The position numbers and the translations under genes are program-made. DNA of 64,000 nucleotides, taken from NCBI RefSeq assembly GCF_011082725.1, contig NZ_CP049715.1:1178001-1242000 (forward strand). The letters are read 5' to 3'. The notes under the pieces were generated by a model. It searched no databases. It was not told the DNA's origin and saw nothing but the letters and a program-made list of their open reading frames with translations. This document shows, one piece after another, positions 17,998 through 26,527 of this stretch. The DNA comes from Apibacter sp. B3706 (GTDB lineage: Bacteria; Bacteroidota; Bacteroidia; Flavobacteriales; Weeksellaceae). The first letter of the stretch is position 1; each line of letters starts with the position of its first letter.

Positions 17998-18002
17998 CAT
18001 TT

Positions 18003-18419
18003 ATGAAGCGAAAAGATAATTTATCTTTATGGTTTGCAGGAGACATCAAAGCCGGATTTCCTTCGGCAGCAGATGATTTTCATTTGGAACGAATTAATTT
18101 GAACGACGAATTAATAAGAGATCCCGAAACCACTTTCTTGGCACGAGTAAATGGGGATTCTATGAAAGATATGAGGATTTATAACGGAGATCTTATTATC
18201 GTGGATAAAGCATTGGAACCTAAAAACGGCAATATTGCCGTATGTTATATAGACGGGGAATTTACGTTAAAAAGACTAAAGGTAGTAAAGGAAAAAGGAA
18301 TAGTAAAAGAAATTATTCTCCTGCCGGAAAACAAGGAATACGAACCGATCCGGGTTACTCCTGATCAAGATTTTATTATTTGGGGAATACTTACCCATAC
18401 TATTATAAAATTTTCATAG
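18003..18419 (+). CDS. umuD: UmuD-type S24 peptidase, translesion polymerase V accessory subunit
   Basis: 138 residues from the ATG at 18003, chosen over an ATG at 17952 because a -7 promoter element lies between them. The likely self-cleavage site is the Ala-Gly of KAGFPSAADD. The Ser-Lys dyad is seen as GDSMKD and in TLKRLK. After RecA-stimulated self-cleavage, UmuD' binds UmuC to form polymerase V. It has no N-terminal DNA-binding domain, so it is UmuD and not LexA. One base separates it from umuC. Confidence 0.9.
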   Translation: MKRKDNLSLWFAGDIKAGFPSAADDFHLERINLNDELIRDPETTFLARVNGDSMKDMRIYNGDLIIVDKALEPKNGNIAVCYIDGEFTLKRLKVVKEKGIVKEIILLPENKEYEPIRVTPDQDFIIWGILTHTIIKFS

Positions 18420-18420
18420 C

Positions 18421-19683
18421 ATGTATGCTTTATTAGATTGTAATAACTTTTATGCTTCTTGCGAAAGAGTGAGTAATCCCTCTTTAACAGGTAAACCTGT
18501 TTGTGTGCTTTCAAATAACGACGGCTGCGTAATTGCCCGCTCCAATGAGGCAAAGGCCCTCGGCATCCCTATGGGAGCTCCTGCATTTAAATATGAAAAA
18601 GTATTTGAAGAAAATCAAATATTCCTCTATTCCGCCAATTTTCCCCTTTATGGTGATTTAAGTAACCGTGTAATGAATATCATCGGGCGTTATTGCAAAG
18701 AAGTTGAAATATATTCTATCGATGAAGCATTTATGAACTTTAACGGCTATATGCAATTGAATTTGCGGGAACATTGTTTAGATTTAAGAAAATATATACT
18801 TAAGGGTGTAGGCATTCCTACCAGCATAGGAATTGCTCCTACTAAAACACTTGCCAAAGTAGCTAACAGGATAGCCAAAAAATATCCTGAGCAAACCCAT
18901 AATGTATATGTTATTGATTCTCCCGAAAAAATTGAAAAAGCACTCAAGTGGTTGCATATTGGAGACATATGGGGAATTGGAAGAAGATTAAACAAACGAT
19001 TTCAGGCAAAAGGTATTCGTAAAGCTTATGAATTGGTTAATCTTCCGGAAACATTTATACGTCAAGAAATGGGAATAGTAGGAATCCGCATGATTAATGA
19101 ATTAAAGGGAATTCCTCAGCTTGATATAGATTTGCCGGCTCGTAAAAAGTCCATTGCCACTACCCGCACCTTCGATTACATGACCGACAAACTAGAAGAT
19201 TTAAAAGAAAGAATAGCTACCTTTGCCGTGAAATGTTCAGAAAAATTACGCGCACAACAAAGTTGTTGTAATTATGTGACTGTATTCCTGCATACAAATT
19301 TTTATAGGGGCGATTTAATTCAACATCACCCCGCTGTCACTTTAACGCTGTCTAATCCCCACAATTCAGCTATTGAGTTAAGTAAATGCGCTCAAAAAGC
19401 ATTGGAAACCATATATAAAAAGGGGTATCAATACAAAAAAGCAGGAGTTATTGTTTCCGGTCTAATCCCTGAATCGGAAAGACAAATTTCTTTGTTTGAC
19501 GAGGATTATTACCTGAAGCACCAACCTATTATGAAGATTATGGATAAGTTGAACCATAAATACCATGAAGATAAACTGAAATTGGGTTGTCAAGATATTA
19601 AAAGGACTTGGAAGATGAAGCAGACCCGACTTTCTAAACGTTTCTCTACCGATATGAGGGAACTTATACAAGTTAAGGTATAA
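18421..19683 (+). CDS. umuC: Y-family DNA polymerase V catalytic subunit UmuC
   Basis: 420 residues. Catalytic carboxylates are seen in DCNNFYASCERV at the N-terminus and YSIDEAFMNF near residue 103. Helix-hairpin regions (LHIGDIWGIGRRL) and the little-finger domain follow. The C-terminus has the UmuC-specific extension, with a QISLFDE beta-clamp-binding-like motif near residue 357. It performs error-prone synthesis across damaged DNA. It is transcribed with umuD (1-bp gap) and is followed 48 bp later by a GIY-YIG nuclease gene. Confidence 0.93.
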   Translation: MYALLDCNNFYASCERVSNPSLTGKPVCVLSNNDGCVIARSNEAKALGIPMGAPAFKYEKVFEENQIFLYSANFPLYGDLSNRVMNIIGRYCKEVEIYSIDEAFMNFNGYMQLNLREHCLDLRKYILKGVGIPTSIGIAPTKTLAKVANRIAKKYPEQTHNVYVIDSPEKIEKALKWLHIGDIWGIGRRLNKRFQAKGIRKAYELVNLPETFIRQEMGIVGIRMINELKGIPQLDIDLPARKKSIATTRTFDYMTDKLEDLKERIATFAVKCSEKLRAQQSCCNYVTVFLHTNFYRGDLIQHHPAVTLTLSNPHNSAIELSKCAQKALETIYKKGYQYKKAGVIVSGLIPESERQISLFDEDYYLKHQPIMKIMDKLNHKYHEDKLKLGCQDIKRTWKMKQTRLSKRFSTDMRELIQVKV

Positions 19684-19731
19684 GGAAGATCCGGCTAAAT
19701 ATCATCCGATGATAATTTTATAAAAAACAGA

Positions 19732-20520
19732 GTGAATATGCGTGAGGATTTAAAAAAGATGGTTTCCGATTTACCCACCGTTCCGGGAGTATATTATATT
19801 TATACCCATGAAGAACGATTGATTTATATCGGAAAAAGCAATAATATCAAAAAAAGATTAAGCCAACATTTTACCTGTACCGACCGTAAATCGGTAAAAA
19901 TACAAAACTTTGCTTCCAAAGTCAGGTATGAACCTACAGGAAGCGAATTAATTGCCCTGCTTATGGAATCTGAGGAAATAAAACACCACAAACCTATTTA
20001 TAATAGAGCGCAAAGGCACAGCATTTTTTATTATGGCTTATATCCCGAAATAACTCAAGAAGGGTATATATCTTTACAATTGAAAAAGATAGATAACCGA
20101 TCACAGGAAATTAATTCTTACTTGAGCTTAAAGCAAGGAAAAGAAGATTTATTCCGCATTACGGAAACTTATAAACTTTGCCAAAAAATAAACGGATTGT
20201 ATAAATCCAAGGCTCAATGTTTCCAATATACGCTACACGAGTGTTTAGGCGCCTGCGTTAATGAAGAACCCGTAGATGATTATAACAAGCGTGTGCATCA
20301 ATATTTAGAAAAAAATTCTTTTCCACAAGAAACCGTATTATTAAAACTTCCGGGAAGAACAAAGGATGAAAAGGGATTAGTTTTAATTGAAAACGGAATT
20401 TATAAAGGATTCGGATTCTGCCCGAAAAGATCTCGAAAAGATCCGTTAACGTTTATTATGCCTAAATCGGATAACAAAGATGCAAGAAGAATTTTAAGAA
20501 GCTATTTGAAAAAACAATAA
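19732..20520 (+). CDS. GIY-YIG endonuclease (Cho / UvrC N-terminal-like)
   Basis: 262 residues counted from a GTG at 19732; an in-frame ATG at 19738 is an equally good start. The GIY-YIG module lies at the N-terminus: GVYYIY, then LIYIGKSNNIKKRLSQHF, then a conserved Glu in the GSELIALLMESEEIKHHKP segment. The remainder resembles the Cho/UvrC family, with a CLGAC stretch. Cho-type nucleases make the 3' incision in nucleotide excision repair. Its position after umuDC suggests a joint DNA-damage operon. No DEDD exonuclease domain is attached, unlike many Bacteroidota relatives. Confidence 0.8.
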   Translation: MNMREDLKKMVSDLPTVPGVYYIYTHEERLIYIGKSNNIKKRLSQHFTCTDRKSVKIQNFASKVRYEPTGSELIALLMESEEIKHHKPIYNRAQRHSIFYYGLYPEITQEGYISLQLKKIDNRSQEINSYLSLKQGKEDLFRITETYKLCQKINGLYKSKAQCFQYTLHECLGACVNEEPVDDYNKRVHQYLEKNSFPQETVLLKLPGRTKDEKGLVLIENGIYKGFGFCPKRSRKDPLTFIMPKSDNKDARRILRSYLKKQ

Positions 20521-20672
20521 AACAGGTTTACTACAAACCCAATAATTTTGTTTTCAATCAATTATTATTTTCACACCGGTAATGTACTGTATTTTTTACC
20601 CCCGTTAAATACAGACAATTGTTTACGTTTAATAGAATGTTTTTTAGCGTTATATTATTTTGCCTAATAATC

Positions 20673-20891
20673 CTAATAATCATTTATTTTAAAAAAATTT
20701 TCAAGATATCTTTTATAAATTTTTACATGAAAAATTAATAATAAAATAAAAATCATACTAGATAAAAAAGTAAACCATAAAGGCGAAAAAACTATCAACC
20801 AAGACCACTCTATAATATTTATAACTTTTAAAATAATAAAAGTAATTGTAAAAAATCCCGGCAAAGAAGAAAGAAAAATTAATAGTTTCAT
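20673..20891 (-). CDS. Small two-helix membrane protein
   Basis: 72 residues with two hydrophobic helices (about 3-24 and 29-55) separated by IIEWSW, and a basic C-terminal tail. The ILKxxxxIEWSWLIVFSPLWF pattern recalls small phage and bacterial membrane proteins labelled transmembrane Fragile-X-F-like. A -7-like element for this strand (TATCTTTG, read at 20951-20958) lies about 60 bases upstream, which supports a real gene. Function unknown. Confidence 0.5.
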   Translation of the reverse strand: MKLLIFLSSLPGFFTITFIILKVINIIEWSWLIVFSPLWFTFLSSMIFILLLIFHVKIYKRYLENFFKINDY

Positions 20892-20950
20892 TTATCTAGA
20901 AGTTAGTTTTAATTTTTCAATTATATTGTGAAAAATTTATTTAGTGCACA

Positions 20951-20958
20951 CAAAGATA
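20951..20958 (-). promoter_or_regulatory. -7 element for the small membrane protein
   Basis: On the minus strand this reads TATCTTTG (TAnnTTTG). No clear TTTG 19 bp upstream was found, so support is partial. Confidence 0.35.
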
Positions 20959-21039
20959 CAAATTTCTAAAAAAATATACGAATTATAATAAAAATACATT
21001 TATTTTATACAAAAAGATAAAATAAAATATAATATAATA

Positions 21040-21696
21040 TTAAGAATTCTTGATAAGTCGAATTTGATCGTATTCCATATATAAAACACACTGAGCCATT
21101 TTATTAACTTCGTCTTGATCGTGAGAAACTACTAAGGTAGTAGAATCAAAAACAGCATGTGCCTTTAAAATTTCATTTTGAAGTTTTATCCTCATCGTCG
21201 AATCTACAGAAGACAAAGGTTCATCCAGAAGTAATAGATCCGCTTTTTTAGCCAAAGTTCTTGCAAGAGCAGTTCTTTGTTTTTGTCCTCCTGAAAGTTT
21301 ATCAGGTTTCTGATATCGTAAAGCATCTAATCCATAAGACTTAATTAGAGTATCCACCCATGCTTTATCTTTTACTTTATTTTGTGCAAAAGATATATTT
21401 TCTTCCACCGTCATATTAGGAAATAAAGCATAATCTTGAAACATGAAACCTATGTTTCTTTTTTGCGGACTTAAATTTATGTTATTTAAAGAATCGTAGA
21501 AAATGCGATCTCCTACTTGAATTATTCCCCTATCGGGTTTTGTTAAACCGGCAATCATTCTAAGAAGTGTAGTTTTTCCTATTCCCGAAGGCCCGGAAAT
21601 ACATATTAATTGATTTACGGGAAGTTCAGTTTGGACAGATAGAATACGACTTCCTTCTGAGGTTAAAATTCTATATTCAATATCAATATATATCAT
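21040..21696 (-). CDS. modC: Molybdate ABC transporter ATP-binding protein, ModC-like without Mop domain
   Basis: 218 residues with Walker A GPSGIGKTT near residue 35, the ABC signature LSGGQKQRTALA and Walker B DLLLLDEPLSS. ModC normally has about 350 residues and ends in a molybdate-binding Mop/TOBE domain that inhibits transport; here it is missing. The ModC assignment rests on its place directly after modA and modB. It is the last gene of the large nitrate/molybdenum operon. Confidence 0.85.
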   Translation of the reverse strand: MIYIDIEYRILTSEGSRILSVQTELPVNQLICISGPSGIGKTTLLRMIAGLTKPDRGIIQVGDRIFYDSLNNINLSPQKRNIGFMFQDYALFPNMTVEENISFAQNKVKDKAWVDTLIKSYGLDALRYQKPDKLSGGQKQRTALARTLAKKADLLLLDEPLSSVDSTMRIKLQNEILKAHAVFDSTTLVVSHDQDEVNKMAQCVLYMEYDQIRLIKNS

Positions 21697-21704
21697 TAAG
21701 AAAA

Positions 21705-22382
21705 TTATATAGTTTTAATTTTAAAACCTTTATTAATGCTATAAATGAGAGTAAGCAATATAAATGAAATTAAAAATAAAATAAATGAATATTGATTTGC
21801 GGTTTTATAATCTAATGCTTGTACCTGATCGTATATGGCAATAGAAGCTATACGAGTTTCTCCGGGGATATTTCCTCCAACCATTAATACAATTCCAAAT
21901 TCTCCTATACAATGCGCAAAAGTTAATGCTACACCGGTGATAAGAGAAGGCTTTATATTAGGTAATAAAACTTTGAAAAATGTAGTTGTTTTGGATTTTC
22001 CTAAAGTATAGGCAGCTTCTCTGTAACTTACAGGAAGAGACGAAAATCCATTTTGAAGAGATTGTATCATAAAGGGCAAACCTGCTATAATACTTGCTAT
22101 AATTATGCCTTCAAAAGTAAAAGCTAATCTTGTATTAAAATGTTTCTCTAAAAAAGCGCCCGGCATGTTTTGGGGACTAAAGGCCACCAATAAATAATAA
22201 CCCAGTACCGTGGGAGGAAGAACTAAAGGCATACAGATCAAAGCTTCTACCAGGGGTTTTATTTTGAAATGCGTATATGCCAACAGGTAGGCAACCGGCA
22301 ACCCTATAAACAATAAGAAAACGGTTGATAGAGTTGCCAACTTACCTGTAAGCCAAAGAGTGTTTATAAAATCTTCGCTCAA
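21705..22382 (-). CDS. modB: Molybdate ABC transporter permease ModB
   Basis: 225 residues with five or six membrane helices and the permease EAA loop (YREAAYTLGKSKTTTFFKV) that docks on the ATPase. The length matches ModB. It is 8 bp from modC and 4 bp from modA in one operon, so the transporter is complete. Confidence 0.92.
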   Translation of the reverse strand: MSEDFINTLWLTGKLATLSTVFLLFIGLPVAYLLAYTHFKIKPLVEALICMPLVLPPTVLGYYLLVAFSPQNMPGAFLEKHFNTRLAFTFEGIIIASIIAGLPFMIQSLQNGFSSLPVSYREAAYTLGKSKTTTFFKVLLPNIKPSLITGVALTFAHCIGEFGIVLMVGGNIPGETRIASIAIYDQVQALDYKTANQYSFILFLISFILLTLIYSINKGFKIKTI

Positions 22383-22386
22383 TTAA

Positions 22387-23151
22387 TTAATCTTTTTTTG
22401 CTAAACCGTATCCGTATTTTTTCCAAATATTGTCACATTTGGAACTGATAATATAATCCAAGAAACGAGAGGCTTCACCGTTCTTTTCCCACCCATTTAT
22501 AAGTACGGCAGCCTGTGCTATCGGTGGACATATATCTTCCGGTAATACATAATAGTGCCCCTTATTTTTCATTTCAGGTGCTAAGGCCAGCGATAAAGCA
22601 ATAAACCCTATTTCTGCATTCCCTGAAAATGCATATTGAGCCGTCTGATTAATATTTTCTCCCCATACAATACGTTTACTTATTTTATCGTATAAATCCT
22701 CCTTTTTAAGTGCATTAACAGAATTTAAACCATAGGGAGCATTGTCCGGGTTAGCAATGGCTATTTTTTTAACTTCCGGTAATAAAACGGCTGACAATCC
22801 TTGCGATAAATTCAATGTAGAACTCCACATGGCTACTCTTCCGTAACAATAGTTAACTGCCGATGCAGAAGTTAACCCTCGATCTTCTAATTTGCCGGGA
22901 AATTTAGTATCTGCAGACATAAAAAGATCAAAAGGGGCTCCATTAATAATTTGTTGGGTTAGAGTTCCTGAAGATCCATAAGTAATTTGGAGATCTGCAC
23001 CCGGGTAATCTTTAAGATATTGTTCTTTAATTTCTTCCAGTACATATCTTAAATTAGCAGCAGCGGCAATAGTAGCTTTACGTTCTTTTGTACAAGATAT
23101 TAAGCCGAATAAAAATAGTAATATCGGCAAAAAAACTAGCTTACGTTTCAT
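22387..23151 (-). CDS. modA: Molybdate-binding lipoprotein ModA
   Basis: 254 residues. The signal peptide ends in the lipobox LISC, with C20 as the lipidated residue, so the protein is membrane-anchored in the periplasm. Type II binding-protein features follow: IAAAANLRYVLEEI, GSSGTLTQQI and PFDLFMSAD are the oxyanion-contact segments of ModA. It captures molybdate for ModB/ModC and supplies the metal for the cofactor genes upstream in the same operon. Confidence 0.92.
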   Translation of the reverse strand: MKRKLVFLPILLFLFGLISCTKERKATIAAAANLRYVLEEIKEQYLKDYPGADLQITYGSSGTLTQQIINGAPFDLFMSADTKFPGKLEDRGLTSASAVNYCYGRVAMWSSTLNLSQGLSAVLLPEVKKIAIANPDNAPYGLNSVNALKKEDLYDKISKRIVWGENINQTAQYAFSGNAEIGFIALSLALAPEMKNKGHYYVLPEDICPPIAQAAVLINGWEKNGEASRFLDYIISSKCDNIWKKYGYGLAKKD

Positions 23152-23166
23152 GATTATATAAAATTT

Positions 23167-24075
23167 TTAGTGTTGTGCTCCTTCAATTATTTTGAAAATA
23201 TGCAGTATCGAAGGAAAAACTGCATCCATAGATTCTTCTGCTCCTTTGGTAGAACCCGGCATAGTAATAACTAAAGTATTTCCGATTAATCCGGCTATGC
23301 TTCTGGATAACATGGCTAAAGGCGTTCTATTTTGCCCATAGCTTCTTATCGCTTCAGCCACTCCCGGAATTTCTCTTTCCAGTAAAGGTTGAACCGCCTC
23401 AGGGGTAACATCCCTCTTAGATAATCCGGTACCGCCGGTTACCAAAATTAAATTTACTCCTTTCCGGTGATATTCTTTAATTTTGGTTTGTATATCCTCT
23501 TTTTCGTCCGGAATAATTTCATAATCGGAAACATCTACTCCTATGGTTTGAAGTTTTTCCATAATTACTTTACCTGCACGGTCTTTTTTATCACCCTTAG
23601 AAATGCTGTCAGAACAAACCAATATGGATGCAGTTAATGGTAAATCAAATGAATTACTTTTATCTGATTTTCCTCCTCTTTTTTCCAGTAATTTAATTTG
23701 TTGGATTTCGACATTCTTATCAATGGGTTTAAGCATATCATACATCGTTAGGGCAACTACCGATGCCGCATGCATAGCTTCCACTTCAACTCCTGTCTTA
23801 TAAATGGTATGTATTTCAGCATAAATATAAATCTCTAACTCTTTCATTTCATAGGTTATGGAAGTATATTCTATGGGCAACGGATGACAATCAGGGATCA
23901 TGTCACTTGTTTTCTTTGCCGCAAATAAACCGGCAACTTTTGCCATTTCAAAAATATTTCCTTTGGGAACTTTGTTATCCTTAATAGTTTGAATAGTTTG
24001 TTGAGATCCCACCTTAACCACCGCTTGAGCTATGGCTTTTCGTAAAGAATTACTTTTATGCGTTATATTTACCAC
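23167..24075 (-). CDS. MoaC-MoaB fusion, molybdenum cofactor biosynthesis
   Basis: About 302 residues from a GTG at 24075 (VVNITHKSN). A longer frame beginning at 24153 would overlap the porin gene by some 60 bases and adds no family sequence, so the GTG, 17 bp after the porin stop, is preferred. Residues 1-150 are MoaC (PDCHPLPIEYTSI, GVEVEAMHAASVVALTMYDM), the cyclic pyranopterin monophosphate synthase. Residues 160-302 are MoaB/MogA (VTGGTGLSKRDVTPEA, ITMPGSTKG), which adenylates molybdopterin. The fusion joins two separate pathway steps. Confidence 0.9.
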   Translation of the reverse strand: MVNITHKSNSLRKAIAQAVVKVGSQQTIQTIKDNKVPKGNIFEMAKVAGLFAAKKTSDMIPDCHPLPIEYTSITYEMKELEIYIYAEIHTIYKTGVEVEAMHAASVVALTMYDMLKPIDKNVEIQQIKLLEKRGGKSDKSNSFDLPLTASILVCSDSISKGDKKDRAGKVIMEKLQTIGVDVSDYEIIPDEKEDIQTKIKEYHRKGVNLILVTGGTGLSKRDVTPEAVQPLLEREIPGVAEAIRSYGQNRTPLAMLSRSIAGLIGNTLVITMPGSTKGAEESMDAVFPSILHIFKIIEGAQH

Positions 24076-24092
24076 TTTTTTATTTTTTAAAA

Positions 24093-25352
24093 TTATTTTT
24101 CTGCTTTGGTTGAAAAGAATACCGGTTTGAAAGTAATCATGATATAAGCCCATTGTGGAAACTTGGTATCAACTCCCAATTGATCTTTTAGTATTCTTGT
24201 TCCCTTATTTTTCATATAAGTACTCCAACCTGCTTGTAAAGATAATGTTTGAGAAACTGTATAATCTGCCAATAAATCTATTTCAGATCCTATGCCTTTG
24301 TTATTTCGGTTATCCATTTTTTCAGCAGTTGAGAAAGTATGGAATCCTCCGTCAAAACTTAATTTTGAATTTGCTTTTACAGACACTCCACCGTATAAAT
24401 CAAGTAACCCTTGCTTAGGTAAGGTTGCCCAATACTCCATAGATCCATTAAAAGAATGGTTAGCTCCATAAAGTTTATTAAAGGTGTGATCTTTAGATTT
24501 TGATAACATGGATTTGGAACCTGAATAATAATCAACCCCTACGTTAGCTGAAATGAAATCGGAGAATCTGTACTTAGTTTTCAATGCTAATAAAGAAGCA
24601 TCTAATTTACTGTCAGATCTGTCATATCCAAACTGGTAATATCCGGTTGCATAAAATGAAAAAGGAATGCTGCGATCATCTAATCCAAAGTTAGCTCCTA
24701 CTGTATTTCTAAAGATAGAAGTTTTTACTTCTTCAGGAACTTCTCCTTTTTGGAAACCTTCATTAACCCATATGGCAGAAGCTGTAAATTTTCCAATTGG
24801 TTTATATAACCAAGTATAGAATAATGATTTATAACTTTTGTCATACACAGATTCATAAAGGACATCTGCCGCATTGTTCCAACCTCCTCCGACATGTGCT
24901 TTAAATTTAGAAGTTTCGTATTTTAATTTTAAAAGGTCATGTGCATTAGGGGTATTGCTCCAATTACCGGATGAAAAAAGACGCTTGTCGTCATATTCTA
25001 ATATTTGACGTCCTAAAACTCCTGAAAATTCAGGGGTAAAGAAATATTCTGCCCAAGCTTCGTATACTCCTAAATTATTTCCGGTTTTATTTATTCCATT
25101 TGATCCGTACGTTTCCGTATCTTGTAAAGTAATTTTAACTTTATAATCTTTTTCAGAATAAGTAGCACCCAATCGTACCCTTAAGTTATTCACATAAGCA
25201 GCATCTAAAGAATCTGCCAAAGGCTTACGAAAACCACTTCTTAATTCTCCTCTGGTTCTCAGTTCTCCGTCAATTTTAATTTTCTGTGCAGTTAAGAGAC
25301 TTAAACTCCCTAAACTAAAAAACAACAAATACCAAATTTTTTTGTGTTTCAT
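24093..25352 (-). CDS. Outer-membrane beta-barrel porin (alginate-export-like family)
   Basis: 419 residues: a signal peptide ending at LLTAQ, then alternating amphipathic strands rich in aromatic residues with turns every 10-15 residues, starting IDGELRTRGELRSGF and including VLGRQILEYDDKRLF. The ending in KPVFFSTKAEK is less canonical than the usual terminal aromatic residue. The family is the alginate-export-like barrel. Placed between the MOSC gene and moaC-moaB in the nitrate operon, it may admit nitrate or molybdate; the substrate is inferred only from context. Confidence 0.75.
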   Translation of the reverse strand: MKHKKIWYLLFFSLGSLSLLTAQKIKIDGELRTRGELRSGFRKPLADSLDAAYVNNLRVRLGATYSEKDYKVKITLQDTETYGSNGINKTGNNLGVYEAWAEYFFTPEFSGVLGRQILEYDDKRLFSSGNWSNTPNAHDLLKLKYETSKFKAHVGGGWNNAADVLYESVYDKSYKSLFYTWLYKPIGKFTASAIWVNEGFQKGEVPEEVKTSIFRNTVGANFGLDDRSIPFSFYATGYYQFGYDRSDSKLDASLLALKTKYRFSDFISANVGVDYYSGSKSMLSKSKDHTFNKLYGANHSFNGSMEYWATLPKQGLLDLYGGVSVKANSKLSFDGGFHTFSTAEKMDNRNNKGIGSEIDLLADYTVSQTLSLQAGWSTYMKNKGTRILKDQLGVDTKFPQWAYIMITFKPVFFSTKAEK

Positions 25353-25383
25353 AAATTTAATTTTAGTTAATAATTAATTTTCT

Positions 25384-26073
25384 CTATTTAAACAATCGTT
25401 TATCCCAATTTTCAATGGTTCCATTTTCTAAACGATTGCTAAATATTTTTTTCCAACTTAGTGCTAATGATTTTATCTTTAATAATTTGTTTAAAATTTC
25501 CTTATCTAAACAATTTTCTTTTTTATATAAAATAGTTAATAAATAGGTTAAACTATACTCGGGGTATGGCCGATCTATTAGCTCAATAGTATCTCCTTGT
25601 TTCAAACTTCCTTCTTCCAATACACGATAATACCATCCTGTTTTTAAACTTTCTTGTACTCTAAGCGACATATCACTGCATTGAAAATGATAATTTAATT
25701 TCCAACACGGTTGTCTGGCTTGACTTACTTCTAACACGCAGCTGCCTATTTTATAAATATCTCCGATCATAACCGTTTCTTCCGTCATTCCTAATGAGGA
25801 AATATTTTCGCCGAATGCTCCTGATTTCTCTAATAAAGGAAGTTCAGGCAAAGACGTTTTCCAATATTCATAATTTTCAAAGGCATATTGATGTACCGCT
25901 TTTTCTTCTCCTCCATGATTGATCTTATCACTCTGTTCATCATTAATTAATCCCAATTTGGATACTTTTTGCGAATCGGTAACTTTTTTTTTGTTAATGG
26001 CGCTTTGATATTCTGTGTTAGCCAAGCGTTGTATTTTACCCGCATGTAAAGAGCTAATTAAAGGTTTTTTCAT
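25384..26073 (-). CDS. MOSC-domain protein (YiiM-like)
   Basis: 229 residues with the MOSC fold markers: DKINHGGEEKAVHQYAFENY early, GAFGENISSLG near residue 90, and the conserved cysteine in ARQPCWKL near residue 120. MOSC proteins bind sulfurated or thiol-ligated molybdenum cofactor; YiiM-type members reduce N-hydroxylated compounds. It sits between moaE and the porin gene with short gaps, so it belongs to the molybdenum operon. Confidence 0.85.
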   Translation of the reverse strand: MKKPLISSLHAGKIQRLANTEYQSAINKKKVTDSQKVSKLGLINDEQSDKINHGGEEKAVHQYAFENYEYWKTSLPELPLLEKSGAFGENISSLGMTEETVMIGDIYKIGSCVLEVSQARQPCWKLNYHFQCSDMSLRVQESLKTGWYYRVLEEGSLKQGDTIELIDRPYPEYSLTYLLTILYKKENCLDKEILNKLLKIKSLALSWKKIFSNRLENGTIENWDKRLFK

Positions 26074-26077
26074 GGTT

Positions 26078-26515
26078 TTATTGTTTGTTTTCTTTCCATT
26101 GGTAGCTGTTATCGCTAAATATTTCTTTACCCCAAATGGGAAGTTCTTTTTTTATTCTCTCAACTAATTCGTCACTAGCCAGCATAGCAGGTTTTCTATG
26201 TTTAGATGATGTAAAAACAAAAAGACAAATTCCGCCTTTTTTTACCAAACCGAGGCTATGATATACATGCATGCACAACAAATCGTATTTAGAAAATATT
26301 TCTTCCCGTAGTTGTGAAAGTTTTTCAACGGCCATTTCTTGATAGGCGGTAAATTCTATTCCTTCAACTTCCTTTCCTTCAACTATATCTGCTCTAACTT
26401 GTCCTAAAAAAATACTATGTCCTCCAATATCTTTTTTATGAGTATGGCTTTGAATACTTTCAGAAATAAATTCAGCGGGTATAGCTCCCTCTAAAAATGG
26501 ATATATTTTTTTCAT
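26078..26515 (-). CDS. moaE: Molybdopterin synthase catalytic subunit MoaE
   Basis: 145 residues, the usual MoaE length, with GGHSIFLGQVRAD, IEFTAYQEMAVEKL, VYHSLGLVKKGG and SSKHRKPAMLASDELVERIK. It receives sulfur from the thiocarboxylated C-terminus of MoaD and makes the dithiolene of molybdopterin. The neighbouring moaD (27634-27864) supplies its partner; the adenylyltransferase gene lies between them. Confidence 0.93.
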   Translation of the reverse strand: MKKIYPFLEGAIPAEFISESIQSHTHKKDIGGHSIFLGQVRADIVEGKEVEGIEFTAYQEMAVEKLSQLREEIFSKYDLLCMHVYHSLGLVKKGGICLFVFTSSKHRKPAMLASDELVERIKKELPIWGKEIFSDNSYQWKENKQ

Positions 26516-26527
26516 ATAATTTTCTAT

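Noticed and set aside
17952-18002. Longer umuD start giving 17 extra residues
   Set aside because: The TAnnTTTG promoter element lies inside this stretch and the extra residues are hydrophobic and unlike UmuD.
24076-24153. Longer start for the MoaC-MoaB fusion
   Set aside because: It would overlap the porin gene by some 60 bases and the added residues do not resemble MoaC; GTG at 24075 fits better.
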